The notes under the pieces: generated by a model
Databases searched by the model: none
Seen by the model: the letters and a program-made list of their open reading frames with translations, nothing else
Told to the model about the DNA's origin: nothing
Assembly: GCF_001577305.1 (NCBI RefSeq)
Contig: NZ_CP014518.1
Coordinates: 1,426,001 to 1,490,000 of the forward strand
Reading direction: 5' to 3'
Origin: Sinomonas atrocyanea
GTDB taxonomy: Bacteria > Actinomycetota > Actinomycetes > Actinomycetales > Micrococcaceae
DNA length: 64,000 nucleotides
Program-made: the position numbers and the translations under genes
Part shown: piece after piece, positions 8,679 through 16,448 of the stretch
How positions within the stretch are numbered: the stretch's first letter is position 1
Layout of the letters: every line of letters starts with the position of its first letter

Positions 8679-9200
8679 ATGAGTCCAGTGATCGAATTCG
8701 GCGGCAAGTCTCCGGACATCCACCCGAGCGCCTTCGTGGCCCCGACGGCGTCCGTGATCGGCGACGCGCACCTGGCCGACCACTCGAGTGCCTTCTACGG
8801 GGTCTCGGTGCGCGCCGACACCGCGACCATCACGGTAGGGGCCGGGAGCAACCTCCAGGACAACGTCGTCCTGCATGCCGACGCCGGGTTCCCCTGTACG
8901 GTCGGCGCGGGCGTCTCGGTGGGCCACAACGCCGTGGTCCACGGCTGCACCGTGGAGGACAACGTGCTCGTGGGCATGGGCGCGACCATCATGAACGGGG
9001 CCGTGATCGGGGCTGAGTCGCTCGTCGCGGCCGGCGCCGTGGTCCTCGAGGGGACGCACGTGCCCCCGCGGTCGCTCGTGGCGGGCGTGCCCGCGAAGGT
9101 GCGCCGCGAGCTCACCGACGAGGAGGTCCAGGGCCTGTACCGGAATGCCGCGCACTACGTGGACCTCGCCCGGGCCCACCGGCAGGCCAACAGCCGCTGA
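8679..9200 (+). CDS. gamma-class carbonic anhydrase family protein
   Basis: A 173-residue left-handed beta-helix protein built from hexapeptide repeats. The putative metal-binding histidines of the family are present in NLQDNVVLHAD and VGHNAVVHGC. The C-terminal region VPAKVRRELTDEEVQGLYRNAAHYVDLA is the usual helical cap. Members such as YrdA and PaaY form trimers with zinc or iron at subunit interfaces; true CO2 hydration is not guaranteed. The start is leaderless: TAGTCT at 8667-8672 stands 6 nt before the ATG and no good ribosome site is present. No operon partner is evident. Confidence 0.88.
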   Translation: MSPVIEFGGKSPDIHPSAFVAPTASVIGDAHLADHSSAFYGVSVRADTATITVGAGSNLQDNVVLHADAGFPCTVGAGVSVGHNAVVHGCTVEDNVLVGMGATIMNGAVIGAESLVAAGAVVLEGTHVPPRSLVAGVPAKVRRELTDEEVQGLYRNAAHYVDLARAHRQANSR

Positions 9201-9259
9201 CCCGCCGGCTCTCCGCCGAGGCCACCCGGCAGGGGGCCGAGGTCACCCCGGCGGGCGGG

Positions 9260-10108
9260 TCAGGCGAAGACCACCGTCCGGTGCCCGTCGAGCAGGACCC
9301 GGTGCTCGGCGTGCCACTGCACGGCCCGGCACAGGGTGCGGCCCTCCACGTCGCGGCCCATCTGCACGAGCTGCTCGGCCGTCTTCGAGTGGTCCACCCG
9401 GATGACCTCCTGCTCGATGATCGGCCCCTCGTCGAGGTCCGCGGTCACGTAGTGGGCGGTCGCGCCGATGATCTTGACCCCGCGCGCGTGCGCCTGGTGG
9501 TACGGCTTGGCGCCCTTGAACGAGGGCAGGAACGAGTGGTGGATGTTGATGGCGCGGCCCTCGAGGGCGCGGCAGAGCCCGTCCGAGAGGATCTGCATGT
9601 ACCGGGCGAGGACCACGAGCTCGATCTGGTGCTCCTCGACGAGGGCCAGCAGCTTGGCCTCGGCGTCGGCCTTCGTCCCCGCATCCACCGGCAGGTGGAC
9701 GAACGGCACGCCGTAGAAGTCCGCCATCGGGGCCAGCTCGGTGTGGTTGGACACGACCACGGGCACCTCGATCGGCAGGGTCCCGGCACGCTGCTGGAAG
9801 AGGAGGTCGTTGAGCGTCCGGCCGTCCTTGGAGCACATGATGAGGGTCCGCACGCGCTGGCCGCCGGTGAACAGGCCCAGCCGCATCGAGAATGCCTCCG
9901 CGACCGGCGCCAGCGACGCCTCGAGCGCCCCGCGGTCCGACTCCGTCTCGACCTCGACCCGCATGAAGAAGGTGCCCGTGTGGGGGCTCTCGTACTGCCG
10001 GGACTCGGCGATGTTGCAGCCGGCCTCTAGCAGGGCTCCGGAGACGGCGTGCACGATCCCTGGGCGGTCGGGGCAGGAGAGGGTCACGATGAACCTGTTG
10101 CGCTTCAC
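9260..10108 (-). CDS. purU: formyltetrahydrofolate deformylase
   Basis: A 282-residue enzyme that hydrolyses 10-formyl-THF to THF and formate. An N-terminal ACT domain (residues 3-85, LSCPDRPGIVHAVSGALLEAGCNI) is followed by the formyltransferase fold with NHTEL, the catalytic INIHHSFLPSFKGAKPY segment and GATAHYVTADLDEGPII. Start GTG is leaderless, with TACGCT on the minus strand (10121-10116) 7 nt upstream. It lies close to glyA-folD on the opposite strand, so three genes balancing one-carbon folates are clustered. PurU normally relieves excess formyl-THF and is controlled by glycine and methionine. Confidence 0.95.
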   Translation of the reverse strand: MKRNRFIVTLSCPDRPGIVHAVSGALLEAGCNIAESRQYESPHTGTFFMRVEVETESDRGALEASLAPVAEAFSMRLGLFTGGQRVRTLIMCSKDGRTLNDLLFQQRAGTLPIEVPVVVSNHTELAPMADFYGVPFVHLPVDAGTKADAEAKLLALVEEHQIELVVLARYMQILSDGLCRALEGRAINIHHSFLPSFKGAKPYHQAHARGVKIIGATAHYVTADLDEGPIIEQEVIRVDHSKTAEQLVQMGRDVEGRTLCRAVQWHAEHRVLLDGHRTVVFA

Positions 10109-10162
10109 GCGCTCTAGCGTAGCGAGCCCGGCGTGTCGCTCCGGCCGGGGGCGCCCGCCCGC

Positions 10163-11275
10163 TCAGCGCACGACGGCGCCCGCCTCCGCGCGCTCGGAGG
10201 CTTGCCGCAGCAGCCGGGTCGCGGCCAGTGCGGCGGCGCGCCCGGCGCGCGTCGCGCCGATGGTCGAGGCGCTCGCACCGTACCCGACGAGGAACAGCCG
10301 CGGTTCCCGGACCACGCTCACGCCGTCTGGGCCCATGAGGACGCCGCCGCCGGGCTCCCGCACCCGCAGCGGGGCAAGGTGCCCGAGGGATGCCCGGAAC
10401 CCGGTGGCCCAGAGGACCGCGTCGAGCTCGAGCGCGGTGCCGTCGGCGAGCACGGCTCCCGCGGGTGTGAGGCGGGCGAGCGGGCCGCGGGAGACGAGCA
10501 CCCCCGAGCGGATGCCCTCCCGGTACTGCTCCGTGAGGGGCAGCCCGGTCGCGGCGGAGACGCTCAGCGGAGGCAGTCCGGCGCGGGTGCGCTCGCTGAC
10601 ACGCCGCTCGACGTCGGCGCCCCACTCCGCATCGAACGGCGCGTGGGTCCACTGCGGCGGCCGCCGCGTCGACCAGACGGTGCGGGCGCCCGCGGCGTCG
10701 AGCTGGAGCAGGAACTGCAGGGCGCTCGTCCCCGCCCCCACGACGAGGACGCGCTGGCCGGCGAACTCCTCGGCCGAGACGAAGTCGTGCGTGTGCAGCT
10801 GCCGGCCGCGGAACTGCTCGCGCCCGGGGTAGTGGGGCCAGTACGGCTGGTCCCACGTCCCGGTCGCCGAGATGACGGTCTCGGCGCGCCACGCGCGCCC
10901 GTCGGCCGCGCGCACGAGGAGGGCGGCGCCGTCGTCCGCGTGCTCCACCGCGGCCACGCGGGCGGGGCGCAGCACGGGCAGCCCGAAGGCGCGCTCGTAG
11001 CCGCCGTAGTACCGGCGCACGACGGCGGAGGCAGGCTCGTGCGGGTCCGGCGCCTCGAGGGTGAGGCCGGGCAGGGAGTGGAGGTGGTGCGCGGCGTCGA
11101 AGGTCAGGGAATCCCAGCGGTGCCGCCAGGCTCCGCCGGGGCCCTCGTTGGCGTCCAGGACCACGTAGTCCTCCCAGGGCGCGAGGCCACGCCGCTGCAG
11201 CCAGTGCGCGGCGCTGAGCCCGGCCTGCCCGGCTCCGATGACCACTGCCGCGAGGCCTTCCACACCGCACTCCAT
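10163..11275 (-). CDS. flavin-dependent monooxygenase/oxidoreductase
   Basis: A 370-residue NAD(P)/FAD protein related to flavin-containing monooxygenases. The FAD loop is VIGAGQAGLSAAHWL near the N terminus. A second dinucleotide loop VVGAGTSALQ lies at about residue 185, and ATGT and LWATGF mark the nucleotide-contact strands. The ATG at 11275 is preferred over the in-frame TTG at 11290. A perfect inverted repeat ATTCGT-TG-ACGAAT (11274-11287) overlaps the start and could be an operator. The substrate is unknown. It is divergent from the glyA leader, and its stop is 55 bp from purU on the same strand. Confidence 0.8.
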   Translation of the reverse strand: MECGVEGLAAVVIGAGQAGLSAAHWLQRRGLAPWEDYVVLDANEGPGGAWRHRWDSLTFDAAHHLHSLPGLTLEAPDPHEPASAVVRRYYGGYERAFGLPVLRPARVAAVEHADDGAALLVRAADGRAWRAETVISATGTWDQPYWPHYPGREQFRGRQLHTHDFVSAEEFAGQRVLVVGAGTSALQFLLQLDAAGARTVWSTRRPPQWTHAPFDAEWGADVERRVSERTRAGLPPLSVSAATGLPLTEQYREGIRSGVLVSRGPLARLTPAGAVLADGTALELDAVLWATGFRASLGHLAPLRVREPGGGVLMGPDGVSVVREPRLFLVGYGASASTIGATRAGRAAALAATRLLRQASERAEAGAVVR

Positions 11276-11287
11276 TCGTTGACGAAT
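11274..11287. promoter_or_regulatory. perfect palindrome at the monooxygenase start
   Basis: ATTCGT and ACGAAT are separated by TG and overlap the likely initiation codon of the flavin monooxygenase. A half-site with the same ACGAAT core occurs in the inverted repeat at 31280-31299 before the BMP lipoprotein gene. It may be a repressor site; no regulator gene is adjacent. Confidence 0.4.
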
Positions 11288-11340
11288 CAATCACCTAGGG
11301 AACGGCGCCGGGCGCCCCGATGTTCCCGGCCGGTCCACGG

Positions 11341-11346
11341 TAGACT
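11341..11346 (+). promoter_or_regulatory. -10 element of the glyA-folD operon
   Basis: TAGACT fits an actinobacterial -10 hexamer and would start the transcript near 11352, exactly where the riboswitch aptamer begins. No convincing -35 hexamer is seen 17 bp upstream. Confidence 0.55.
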
Positions 11347-11350
11347 GGCT

Positions 11351-11439
11351 GCGTCGCGACTGGCGTTGGGTGGATGACCACCGGGGAGCGGCAGACATGG
11401 GACACCGCGGATCGTACGCCTGGGCCGGGGTCGTGACGC
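11351..11439 (+). promoter_or_regulatory. ZTP (pfl) riboswitch controlling glyA-folD
   Basis: The segment has the conserved blocks of the ZTP/pfl aptamer in order: GACTGGCG (11358-11365), GTGGATGACCACCGGGGAGCG, and after a linker CGCCTGGGC (11418-11426). The CGCC block can form the pseudoknot with GGCG of the first block. GCGTCGCGAC (11351-11360) can pair with GTCGTGACGC (11430-11439) with one mismatch, closing the domain. ZTP riboswitches sense the purine intermediate ZMP/ZTP, which accumulates when 10-formyl-THF is short, and turn on one-carbon genes such as glyA and folD. A possible expression-platform hairpin (CTCCGC/GCGGAG, about 11452-11490) lies before the ribosome site. Confidence 0.88.
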
Positions 11440-11535
11440 CGTGCCTTCATGCTCCGCCGCGAGAGTTCCGCCGGGAGCGCGGAGGCCGGTAGCCTGACCA
11501 GTAGCCTCCCGCCACCTGACAATCCAGGAGATCCC

Positions 11536-12828
11536 GTGAGCCCCACCACTCCTCTCGTGTCCGCCGTCAGCAACCTCCCGCTCAGCGAGGTCGATCCCGA
11601 GATCGCCGCCGTCCTCGACCAGGAGCTCGGCCGCCAGCGCAACACCCTCGAGATGATCGCGAGCGAGAACTTCGCCCCGCGCGCCGTCATGGAGGCGCAG
11701 GGCTCCGTCCTGACGAACAAGTACGCCGAGGGCTACCCCGGCAAGCGGTACTACGGCGGGTGCGAGTACGTCGACGTCGCCGAGAACCTCGCGATCGACC
11801 GCGTCAAGGCCCTCTTCGGCGCCGAGTACGCGAACGTGCAGCCGCATTCGGGCGCCCAGGCCAACGCCGCGGCCCTGTCGGCGATGATCAACCCCGGGGA
11901 CAAGATCCTCGGTCTCTCGCTCGCCCACGGCGGCCACCTCACGCACGGCATGAAGCTCAACTTCTCCGGCAAGCTGTACCAGGTCGCGGCCTACCAGGTC
12001 GAGCAGGACACCTTCCGCGTGGACATGGACCGGCTCCGCGAGCAGGCCCTTGCCGAGCGTCCCCAGGTCATCATCGCCGGCTGGTCGGCCTACCCCCGGC
12101 ACCTGGACTTCGCCGCGTTCCGCTCGATCGCGGACGAGGTCGGGGCGCTCCTGTGGACCGACATGGCGCACTTCGCCGGCCTCGTCGCCGCGGGCCTGCA
12201 CCCCTCGCCCGTGCCCCACTCCCACGTCGTGACCTCGACCGTGCACAAGACCCTGGCCGGCCCCCGCTCGGGCGTGATCCTGGCCAAGGAGGAGTTCGGC
12301 AAGAAGATCAACTCCAACGTCTTCCCAGGCCAGCAGGGCGGCCCGCTCATGCACGTCATCGCGGCCAAGGCCGTGGCGTTCAAGGTGGCCGGCTCCGAGG
12401 AGTTCAAGGAGCGCCAGCAGCGCACCCTCGAGGGCGCGAAGATCGTGGCCGAGCGCCTCTCGCAGCAGGACGTGGCGGACGCCGGCGTGTCCGTCCTCAC
12501 CGGCGGCACGGACGTGCACCTGGTCCTCGTGGACCTGCGCCACTCCCAGCTCGACGGCCAGCAGGCGGAGGACCTCCTGCACGAGGTCGGCATCACCGTC
12601 AACCGCAACGCCGTCCCGTTCGACCCGCGCCCGCCGATGGTCACCTCGGGGCTGCGGATCGGCACCCCGGCGCTCGCGACCCGCGGCTTCGGCGCCGCCG
12701 AGTTCACCGAGGTCGCCGACATCATCGCCACCGCGCTGAAGGGCGGCGCCGATGCCGACGCCCTCCGCGCCCGCGTCGCGAAGCTCGCCGAGGACTTCCC
12801 GCTCTACCCGGGCCACGAGGAATGGTGA
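11536..12828 (+). CDS. glyA: serine hydroxymethyltransferase
   Basis: A 430-residue PLP enzyme converting serine and THF to glycine and 5,10-methylene-THF. Recognisable blocks are NTLEMIASENF, YAEGYPGKRYYGGCE, the PLP-lysine region STVHKTLAGPRSGVI with Lys238, and FPGQQGGPLMHVIAAKAVAF. The GTG at 11536 is chosen because CCAGGAG lies 5 nt upstream. An earlier in-frame ATG at 11449 falls inside the riboswitch expression platform and would add a non-homologous extension. folD overlaps or directly follows the stop, so the two form an operon. Confidence 0.96.
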   Translation: MSPTTPLVSAVSNLPLSEVDPEIAAVLDQELGRQRNTLEMIASENFAPRAVMEAQGSVLTNKYAEGYPGKRYYGGCEYVDVAENLAIDRVKALFGAEYANVQPHSGAQANAAALSAMINPGDKILGLSLAHGGHLTHGMKLNFSGKLYQVAAYQVEQDTFRVDMDRLREQALAERPQVIIAGWSAYPRHLDFAAFRSIADEVGALLWTDMAHFAGLVAAGLHPSPVPHSHVVTSTVHKTLAGPRSGVILAKEEFGKKINSNVFPGQQGGPLMHVIAAKAVAFKVAGSEEFKERQQRTLEGAKIVAERLSQQDVADAGVSVLTGGTDVHLVLVDLRHSQLDGQQAEDLLHEVGITVNRNAVPFDPRPPMVTSGLRIGTPALATRGFGAAEFTEVADIIATALKGGADADALRARVAKLAEDFPLYPGHEEW

Positions 12829-12836
12829 GCGGAACG

Positions 12837-13742
12837 ATGACCTCTCAGACAGCGGGCCGTGCCGTCGTCCTCGACGGCAGGGCTGCCTCGTCCGCCATCA
12901 AGGAGGAGCTGGCCGAGCGCGTCGCAGCGCTCAAGGCCCGCGGGGTCACCCCCGGCATCGCCACGGTGCTGGTGGGCGCGGACCCGGCCTCGCAGCTCTA
13001 CGTGGGCATGAAGCACAAGCAGTCCGAGGCGATCGGGATGAACTCGATCCAGCGCGAGCTGCCGGCCGATGCCACCCAGGAGCAGGTCGAGGCCCTCATC
13101 GACGAGCTCAACGCGGATCCCGCGTGCCACGGGTACATCGTGCAGCTGCCGCTGCCGAAGCACCTCGACACGGACGCGATCCTCGAGCGGATCGACCCGG
13201 CCAAGGACGCCGACGGCCTGCACCCGACCAACCTCGGCCGGCTCGTGCTGAACGTCAGCGGCACGATCGACACGCCGCTGCCGTGCACGCCGCGGGGCGT
13301 GATCGAGCTCCTGGTCCGCAACGGCTACGACCTCAAGGGCAAGCACGTGGTCGTGGTGGGGCGCGGCGTCACGATCGGCCGGCCGATCCCGCTGCTGCTG
13401 ACGCGCCGCGAGATCAATGCGACCGTGACCATCACCCACACGGGCACCGCGGACCTGTCGGAGCACCTGCGCCGCGCGGACGTGATCGTGGCCGGCGCCG
13501 GCGTCAAGCACATCGTCAGGCCCGAGGACGTCAAGCCCGGCGCTGCCGTGCTGGACGTCGGCGTGACCCGGGAGACGGACCCCGAGACGGGCAAGTCCAA
13601 GGTCTACGGCGACGTCCATCCCGAGGTCGCCGAGGTGGCCGGCTACATCTCGCCGAACCCCGGCGGCGTGGGCCCCATGACCGTGGCGCTGCTCATGACC
13701 AACGTGGTCGAGGCCGCCGAGAGGGCAGCCGGCCTCGCCTGA
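12837..13742 (+). CDS. folD: bifunctional methylene-THF dehydrogenase/cyclohydrolase
   Basis: A 301-residue enzyme that interconverts 5,10-methylene-THF and 10-formyl-THF using NADP. Conserved sites are SQLYVGMKHKQSEAIG (Tyr and Lys of the cyclohydrolase site), VQLPLPKHLDTDAIL, KDADGLHPTNLGRL, PCTPRGVIELL and the cofactor loop GRGVTIGRPIPLLL. The ATG at 12837 gives the expected N terminus. An alternative ATG at 12822, overlapping the glyA stop, would add five residues. Together with glyA it supplies one-carbon units for purine synthesis, which fits the ZMP-sensing leader upstream. Confidence 0.95.
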   Translation: MTSQTAGRAVVLDGRAASSAIKEELAERVAALKARGVTPGIATVLVGADPASQLYVGMKHKQSEAIGMNSIQRELPADATQEQVEALIDELNADPACHGYIVQLPLPKHLDTDAILERIDPAKDADGLHPTNLGRLVLNVSGTIDTPLPCTPRGVIELLVRNGYDLKGKHVVVVGRGVTIGRPIPLLLTRREINATVTITHTGTADLSEHLRRADVIVAGAGVKHIVRPEDVKPGAAVLDVGVTRETDPETGKSKVYGDVHPEVAEVAGYISPNPGGVGPMTVALLMTNVVEAAERAAGLA

Positions 13743-13829
13743 TTCTGAAGGTCACCTTCTGGGAGTCATCTTCTGGGGGTCACCTTCTGGAAGTCACCTC
13801 GTGTGACTCCCAGAAGGTGACCCCCAGAT
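13743..13829. repeat. 14-bp modular repeat array, locus 1 (four direct, two inverted units)
   Basis: Four consecutive 14-bp units with no spacers: TTCTGAAGGTCACC (13743), TTCTGGGAGTCATC (13757), TTCTGGGGGTCACC (13771) and TTCTGGAAGTCACC (13785). After a 3-bp gap there are two units in reverse orientation (13802-13815 and 13816-13829). The inversion makes a hairpin with 26-nt arms (13772-13797 and 13803-13828) and one mismatch. It begins 1 bp from the folD stop and ends 111 bp before the kinase start. The same unit family forms a longer array at 16254-16437. Confidence 0.85.
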
Positions 13830-13940
13830 TCGTGTGGGGGCGCCGTCCCGCGGCCCGTACTCCCACGGGAGCAGCCGGGCGGCGCATCTGTGCCTCCCGT
13901 ACGACGACGGCGGCCCGCCCCCGCGCGTAGGCTCGGCCCC

Positions 13941-15083
13941 ATGCAGGGGTGGAGTGGGGCGCGGCCGCGCCAGGCGTGGGCGCACGGCCGCGCCCCGTGG
14001 CCCATCAGGGTCGCGGCCGTCGTGGTGCTCGCCCTCGTGCAGGTGTTGGGCACGCACGGGGCGGCGTTCCGCCAGCCGGGGGCCCGCCCCCTCGATGCCC
14101 TTGCGGTCGTCCTCCTCGTGGCCGGTCCCGCGTTCCTGCTCGGGCTCGCCCGCAGGCCCGGCCCCGCTGCCGCCGCAGTCGTTGCGGTGACCCTCGTCTA
14201 CTTCGGGCTCGGCTACCCGTGGGGTCCCGTGCTCGCCTCGCCGGCCCTCGCCCTCGCGCTCGCGACGGCGGCGGGCGCCCGCCGCTGGACCTGGGGCGCC
14301 GGGCTGGCCGTCGTCGCCGCCGCGGCCGCCTGGACCCTGCCCGCCGGCAACTGGCTGGGGGCCGGAGCGGCCGCGGCCTGGACCGTCGTCGTGCTGCTGC
14401 TCGGCGAGGGGCTGCGCGTGCGCCGGGAGCGGGCCGCGGCCCGGCGCCGGGAGTGGGAGTCCCACCGCCGCGAGGTCCGCGACCAGGAGCGCCTCGAGCT
14501 CGCCCGCGACATCCACGACATCGTGGCCCACTCCCTCTCCCTCATCAACGTCAGGGCGAGCGTCGCCCTGCACCTCGCCGAGAAGAACCCCGGCGAGCTC
14601 GTGCCCGCCCTCGAGGCCATCAAGCACACGAGCCACGAGGCCCTCGGCGAGGTGCGCGAGCTCCTCGGTGTGCTGCGCCAGGATGCGCCCGTCACCCCCG
14701 AGGACCCGCTCGGCCGCATTCCGGGGCTCATCGAGGATGCGCGGGGGACCGGGCTCGAGGTGACGCTCGACGCGCGGCTGGACCCGCCGCCGTCGTCCTC
14801 CATCCAGCGGGTGGTGCACCGCGTGGTCCAGGAGGCGCTCACCAACACCGTGCGGCACGCCGGCGCGCACCGCGCCGACGTGCGGATCGCGCGCGAGGGC
14901 GGCCGCGTCGTCGTGGACGTGCACGACGACGGCACCGGCCTCCGCGGGTCCCTCCCCGGCGCGGGGATCACCGGCATGCGCGAACGCGTCGCCTCGCTCG
15001 GCGGCACCCTCACGCTCACCGACCGCGGCGGCCTCCAGGTGCACGCGGAGCTGCCCGAGGGGAAGACAGGGGAGGGCCGATGA
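13941..15083 (+). CDS. two-component sensor histidine kinase
   Basis: A 380-residue membrane kinase of the NarL-partner (HisKA_3) class. About five hydrophobic segments fill residues 25-150, with almost no extracellular loop, suggesting sensing within or at the membrane. The dimerisation box ELARDIHDIVAHSLSLI carries phospho-acceptor His192. The ATP-binding domain shows VVQEALTNTVRHA and DDGTGLRGSLPGAGITGMRERV. The ATG at 13941 is leaderless, 7 nt after TAGGCT. It overlaps the response regulator start by 4 bp. Its signal is unknown. The arrays of 14-bp repeats flank this gene set on both sides. Confidence 0.9.
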   Translation: MQGWSGARPRQAWAHGRAPWPIRVAAVVVLALVQVLGTHGAAFRQPGARPLDALAVVLLVAGPAFLLGLARRPGPAAAAVVAVTLVYFGLGYPWGPVLASPALALALATAAGARRWTWGAGLAVVAAAAAWTLPAGNWLGAGAAAAWTVVVLLLGEGLRVRRERAAARRREWESHRREVRDQERLELARDIHDIVAHSLSLINVRASVALHLAEKNPGELVPALEAIKHTSHEALGEVRELLGVLRQDAPVTPEDPLGRIPGLIEDARGTGLEVTLDARLDPPPSSSIQRVVHRVVQEALTNTVRHAGAHRADVRIAREGGRVVVDVHDDGTGLRGSLPGAGITGMRERVASLGGTLTLTDRGGLQVHAELPEGKTGEGR

Positions 15084-15748
15084 TCCGCATCCTGGTGGTC
15101 GACGACCAGGCGCTCCTGCGCGCCGGCTTCCGTGCGCTCCTCGACGCCGAGCCGGACATGGAGGTGGTCGGCGAGGCCGGGACCGGGGCGGACGCCGTGG
15201 CCGCGGCGGCGAGGCTCGCGCCCGACGTGGTCCTCATGGACATCCGCATGCCCGGCGGCGACGGGCTCGAGGCGACGCGGTCGATCCTCGCCGCGCCCCC
15301 GGACGGCCTGAAGGTCATCATCCTGACCACGTTCGAGCTGGACGAGTACGTCACGGGCGCGATCCGGGCCGGCGCGAGCGGCTTCCTGGTCAAGGACACG
15401 GAGCCGGCGGACCTCGTGCGGGCCGTGCGCGCCGTGCACGATGGCGACGCCATGCTCTCGCCGTCCGTCACCCGCAGGCTGCTCGCGCGCCTTGCGGCCG
15501 AGCGGACGCCCGCGGCCGAGGCGCCCGCGGTGGACATCAGCGGCCTCACCGAGCGCGAGCGCGAGGTCGTCTCCCTGGTCGGCCAGGGCCTCAACAACGC
15601 CGAGATCGGCGCACGCCTGTTCATCACGCCGCTCACGGCGAAGACCCACGTCTCGCGGGCCATGACCAAGCTCGGGCTGCGTGACCGGGCCCAGGTGGTG
15701 GTCCTCGCCTACGAGTCGGGGCTGGTGCGGCCGGGCTGGCTCGGCTGA
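15080..15748 (+). CDS. NarL/FixJ family response regulator
   Basis: A 222-residue regulator. The receiver domain has acidic pocket residues VVDDQ, phospho-acceptor Asp54 in VLMDIRMPG, and Lys in FLVKDTEP. The LuxR-type helix-turn-helix at about residues 152-215 reads LTEREREVVSLVGQGLNNAEIG. It starts ATGA over the kinase stop with GGAGGG upstream, so translation is coupled. It is the obvious partner of the preceding kinase. The small SHOCT gene downstream is a plausible target, but no operator was recognised. Confidence 0.93.
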   Translation: MIRILVVDDQALLRAGFRALLDAEPDMEVVGEAGTGADAVAAAARLAPDVVLMDIRMPGGDGLEATRSILAAPPDGLKVIILTTFELDEYVTGAIRAGASGFLVKDTEPADLVRAVRAVHDGDAMLSPSVTRRLLARLAAERTPAAEAPAVDISGLTEREREVVSLVGQGLNNAEIGARLFITPLTAKTHVSRAMTKLGLRDRAQVVVLAYESGLVRPGWLG

Positions 15749-15786
15749 GCCCCGGCGGGCGCGTCCCGGGCGTAGGCCCGCATGAT

Positions 15787-15827
15787 CCCCGCGGAGTAGG
15801 CCGCCCCCGCCAGATGACTCCGCGGGG
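15787..15827 (+). terminator. hairpin after the response regulator
   Basis: CCCCGCGGAGT (15787-15797) pairs perfectly with ACTCCGCGGGG (15817-15827) over a 19-nt loop, 39 bp past the regulator stop. There is no T run. It could terminate the kinase-regulator transcript or be a protein-binding palindrome before the SHOCT gene. Confidence 0.45.
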
Positions 15828-15906
15828 CCGATGCCGGAGCAGGGCCGGCTGAGAAGACTGGAATCAGCGGCTGAAGTCCAGCCGACACAGTCCCAAGGAG
15901 ACCTCC

Positions 15907-16245
15907 ATGTTCGCCGTCCTCAATGCCACAGCCGCCGCCGACCCGACCGCCCACTGGGCCGGCCCCTGGTTCCCGTGGTTCCTGATCTTCCCGCTGTTCT
16001 GGATCCTCGCTCTGGGCCTCTTCTTCTTCATCGGCCGCCGCATGTGGTGGGGCCGCCGCGGGCAGGCGGCGGGCGCCGGGCGCTTCGGCCCGGGCCACTA
16101 CCCGGGGCCTTTCCCGGCTGGCCCTGCGGCCGCCGAGGAGATCCTGCGTGAGCGCTACGCTCGGGGCGACATCGATGAGACCGAGTACCGCCAGCGCCTC
16201 GAGGTCCTCCGCGGCGCCGAGCCGGGACCCTACTACCAGCCCTGA
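15907..16245 (+). CDS. small membrane protein with C-terminal SHOCT domain
   Basis: A 112-residue protein. One strong transmembrane helix at about residues 22-45 (WFPWFLIFPLFWILALGLFFFIG) is followed by an Arg-rich cytoplasmic start, a Gly/Pro linker and the SHOCT segment AAEEILRERYARGDIDETEYRQRLEVLRG at the C terminus. SHOCT segments are thought to mediate oligomerisation. AAGGAG lies 7 nt upstream of the ATG. It follows the two-component genes by 158 bp, separated by a hairpin, and immediately precedes the long 14-bp repeat array. Function unknown. Confidence 0.85.
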   Translation: MFAVLNATAAADPTAHWAGPWFPWFLIFPLFWILALGLFFFIGRRMWWGRRGQAAGAGRFGPGHYPGPFPAGPAAAEEILRERYARGDIDETEYRQRLEVLRGAEPGPYYQP

Positions 16246-16253
16246 GCCCTGAC

Positions 16254-16437
16254 GTCTGGGAGTCACCTCCTGAAGGGCAGCTTCTGGGAGTCACCTTCTG
16301 AAGGGCACCTTCTGAAGGGCAGCTCCTGGGAGGCACCTCCTGTGGGTCGCGACCGAGGGCCAGGAACCGAAGGTCACGCTAGGTGACTCTCAGGACCTGA
16401 CCCTCGGAAGGTGACTCTCAGGAGGTGACTCCCAGAA
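16254..16437. repeat. 14-bp modular repeat array, locus 2 (nine direct, four inverted units)
   Basis: Nine spacer-free 14-bp units run from 16254 to 16379: GTCTGGGAGTCACC, TCCTGAAGGGCAGC, TTCTGGGAGTCACC, TTCTGAAGGGCACC, TTCTGAAGGGCAGC, TCCTGGGAGGCACC and three increasingly degenerate copies. Two bases (TA) follow, then four inverted units at 16382, 16396, 16410 and 16424, the last being the exact reverse complement of TTCTGGGAGTCACC. The array fills the gap between the SHOCT gene and the convergent MHS transporter. Register is kept throughout, so the unit is truly 14 bp. No terminal repeats or reading frame of its own is seen. Confidence 0.85.
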
Positions 16438-16448
16438 CGGATGGGCGG

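Noticed and set aside
9201..9255. Terminator between the carbonic anhydrase gene and purU
   Set aside because: Only an 8-bp CCCGCCGG/CCGGCGGG pairing over a 39-nt loop; too weak to call in sequence this GC-rich.
11449..11535. N-terminal extension of glyA from the ATG at 11449
   Set aside because: It falls in the riboswitch expression platform, has no ribosome site and adds sequence foreign to SHMT; GTG 11536 has CCAGGAG at 5 nt.
16254..16437. CRISPR array
   Set aside because: Units are 14 bp, contiguous with no spacers, and reverse orientation within the array; no cas genes are present.
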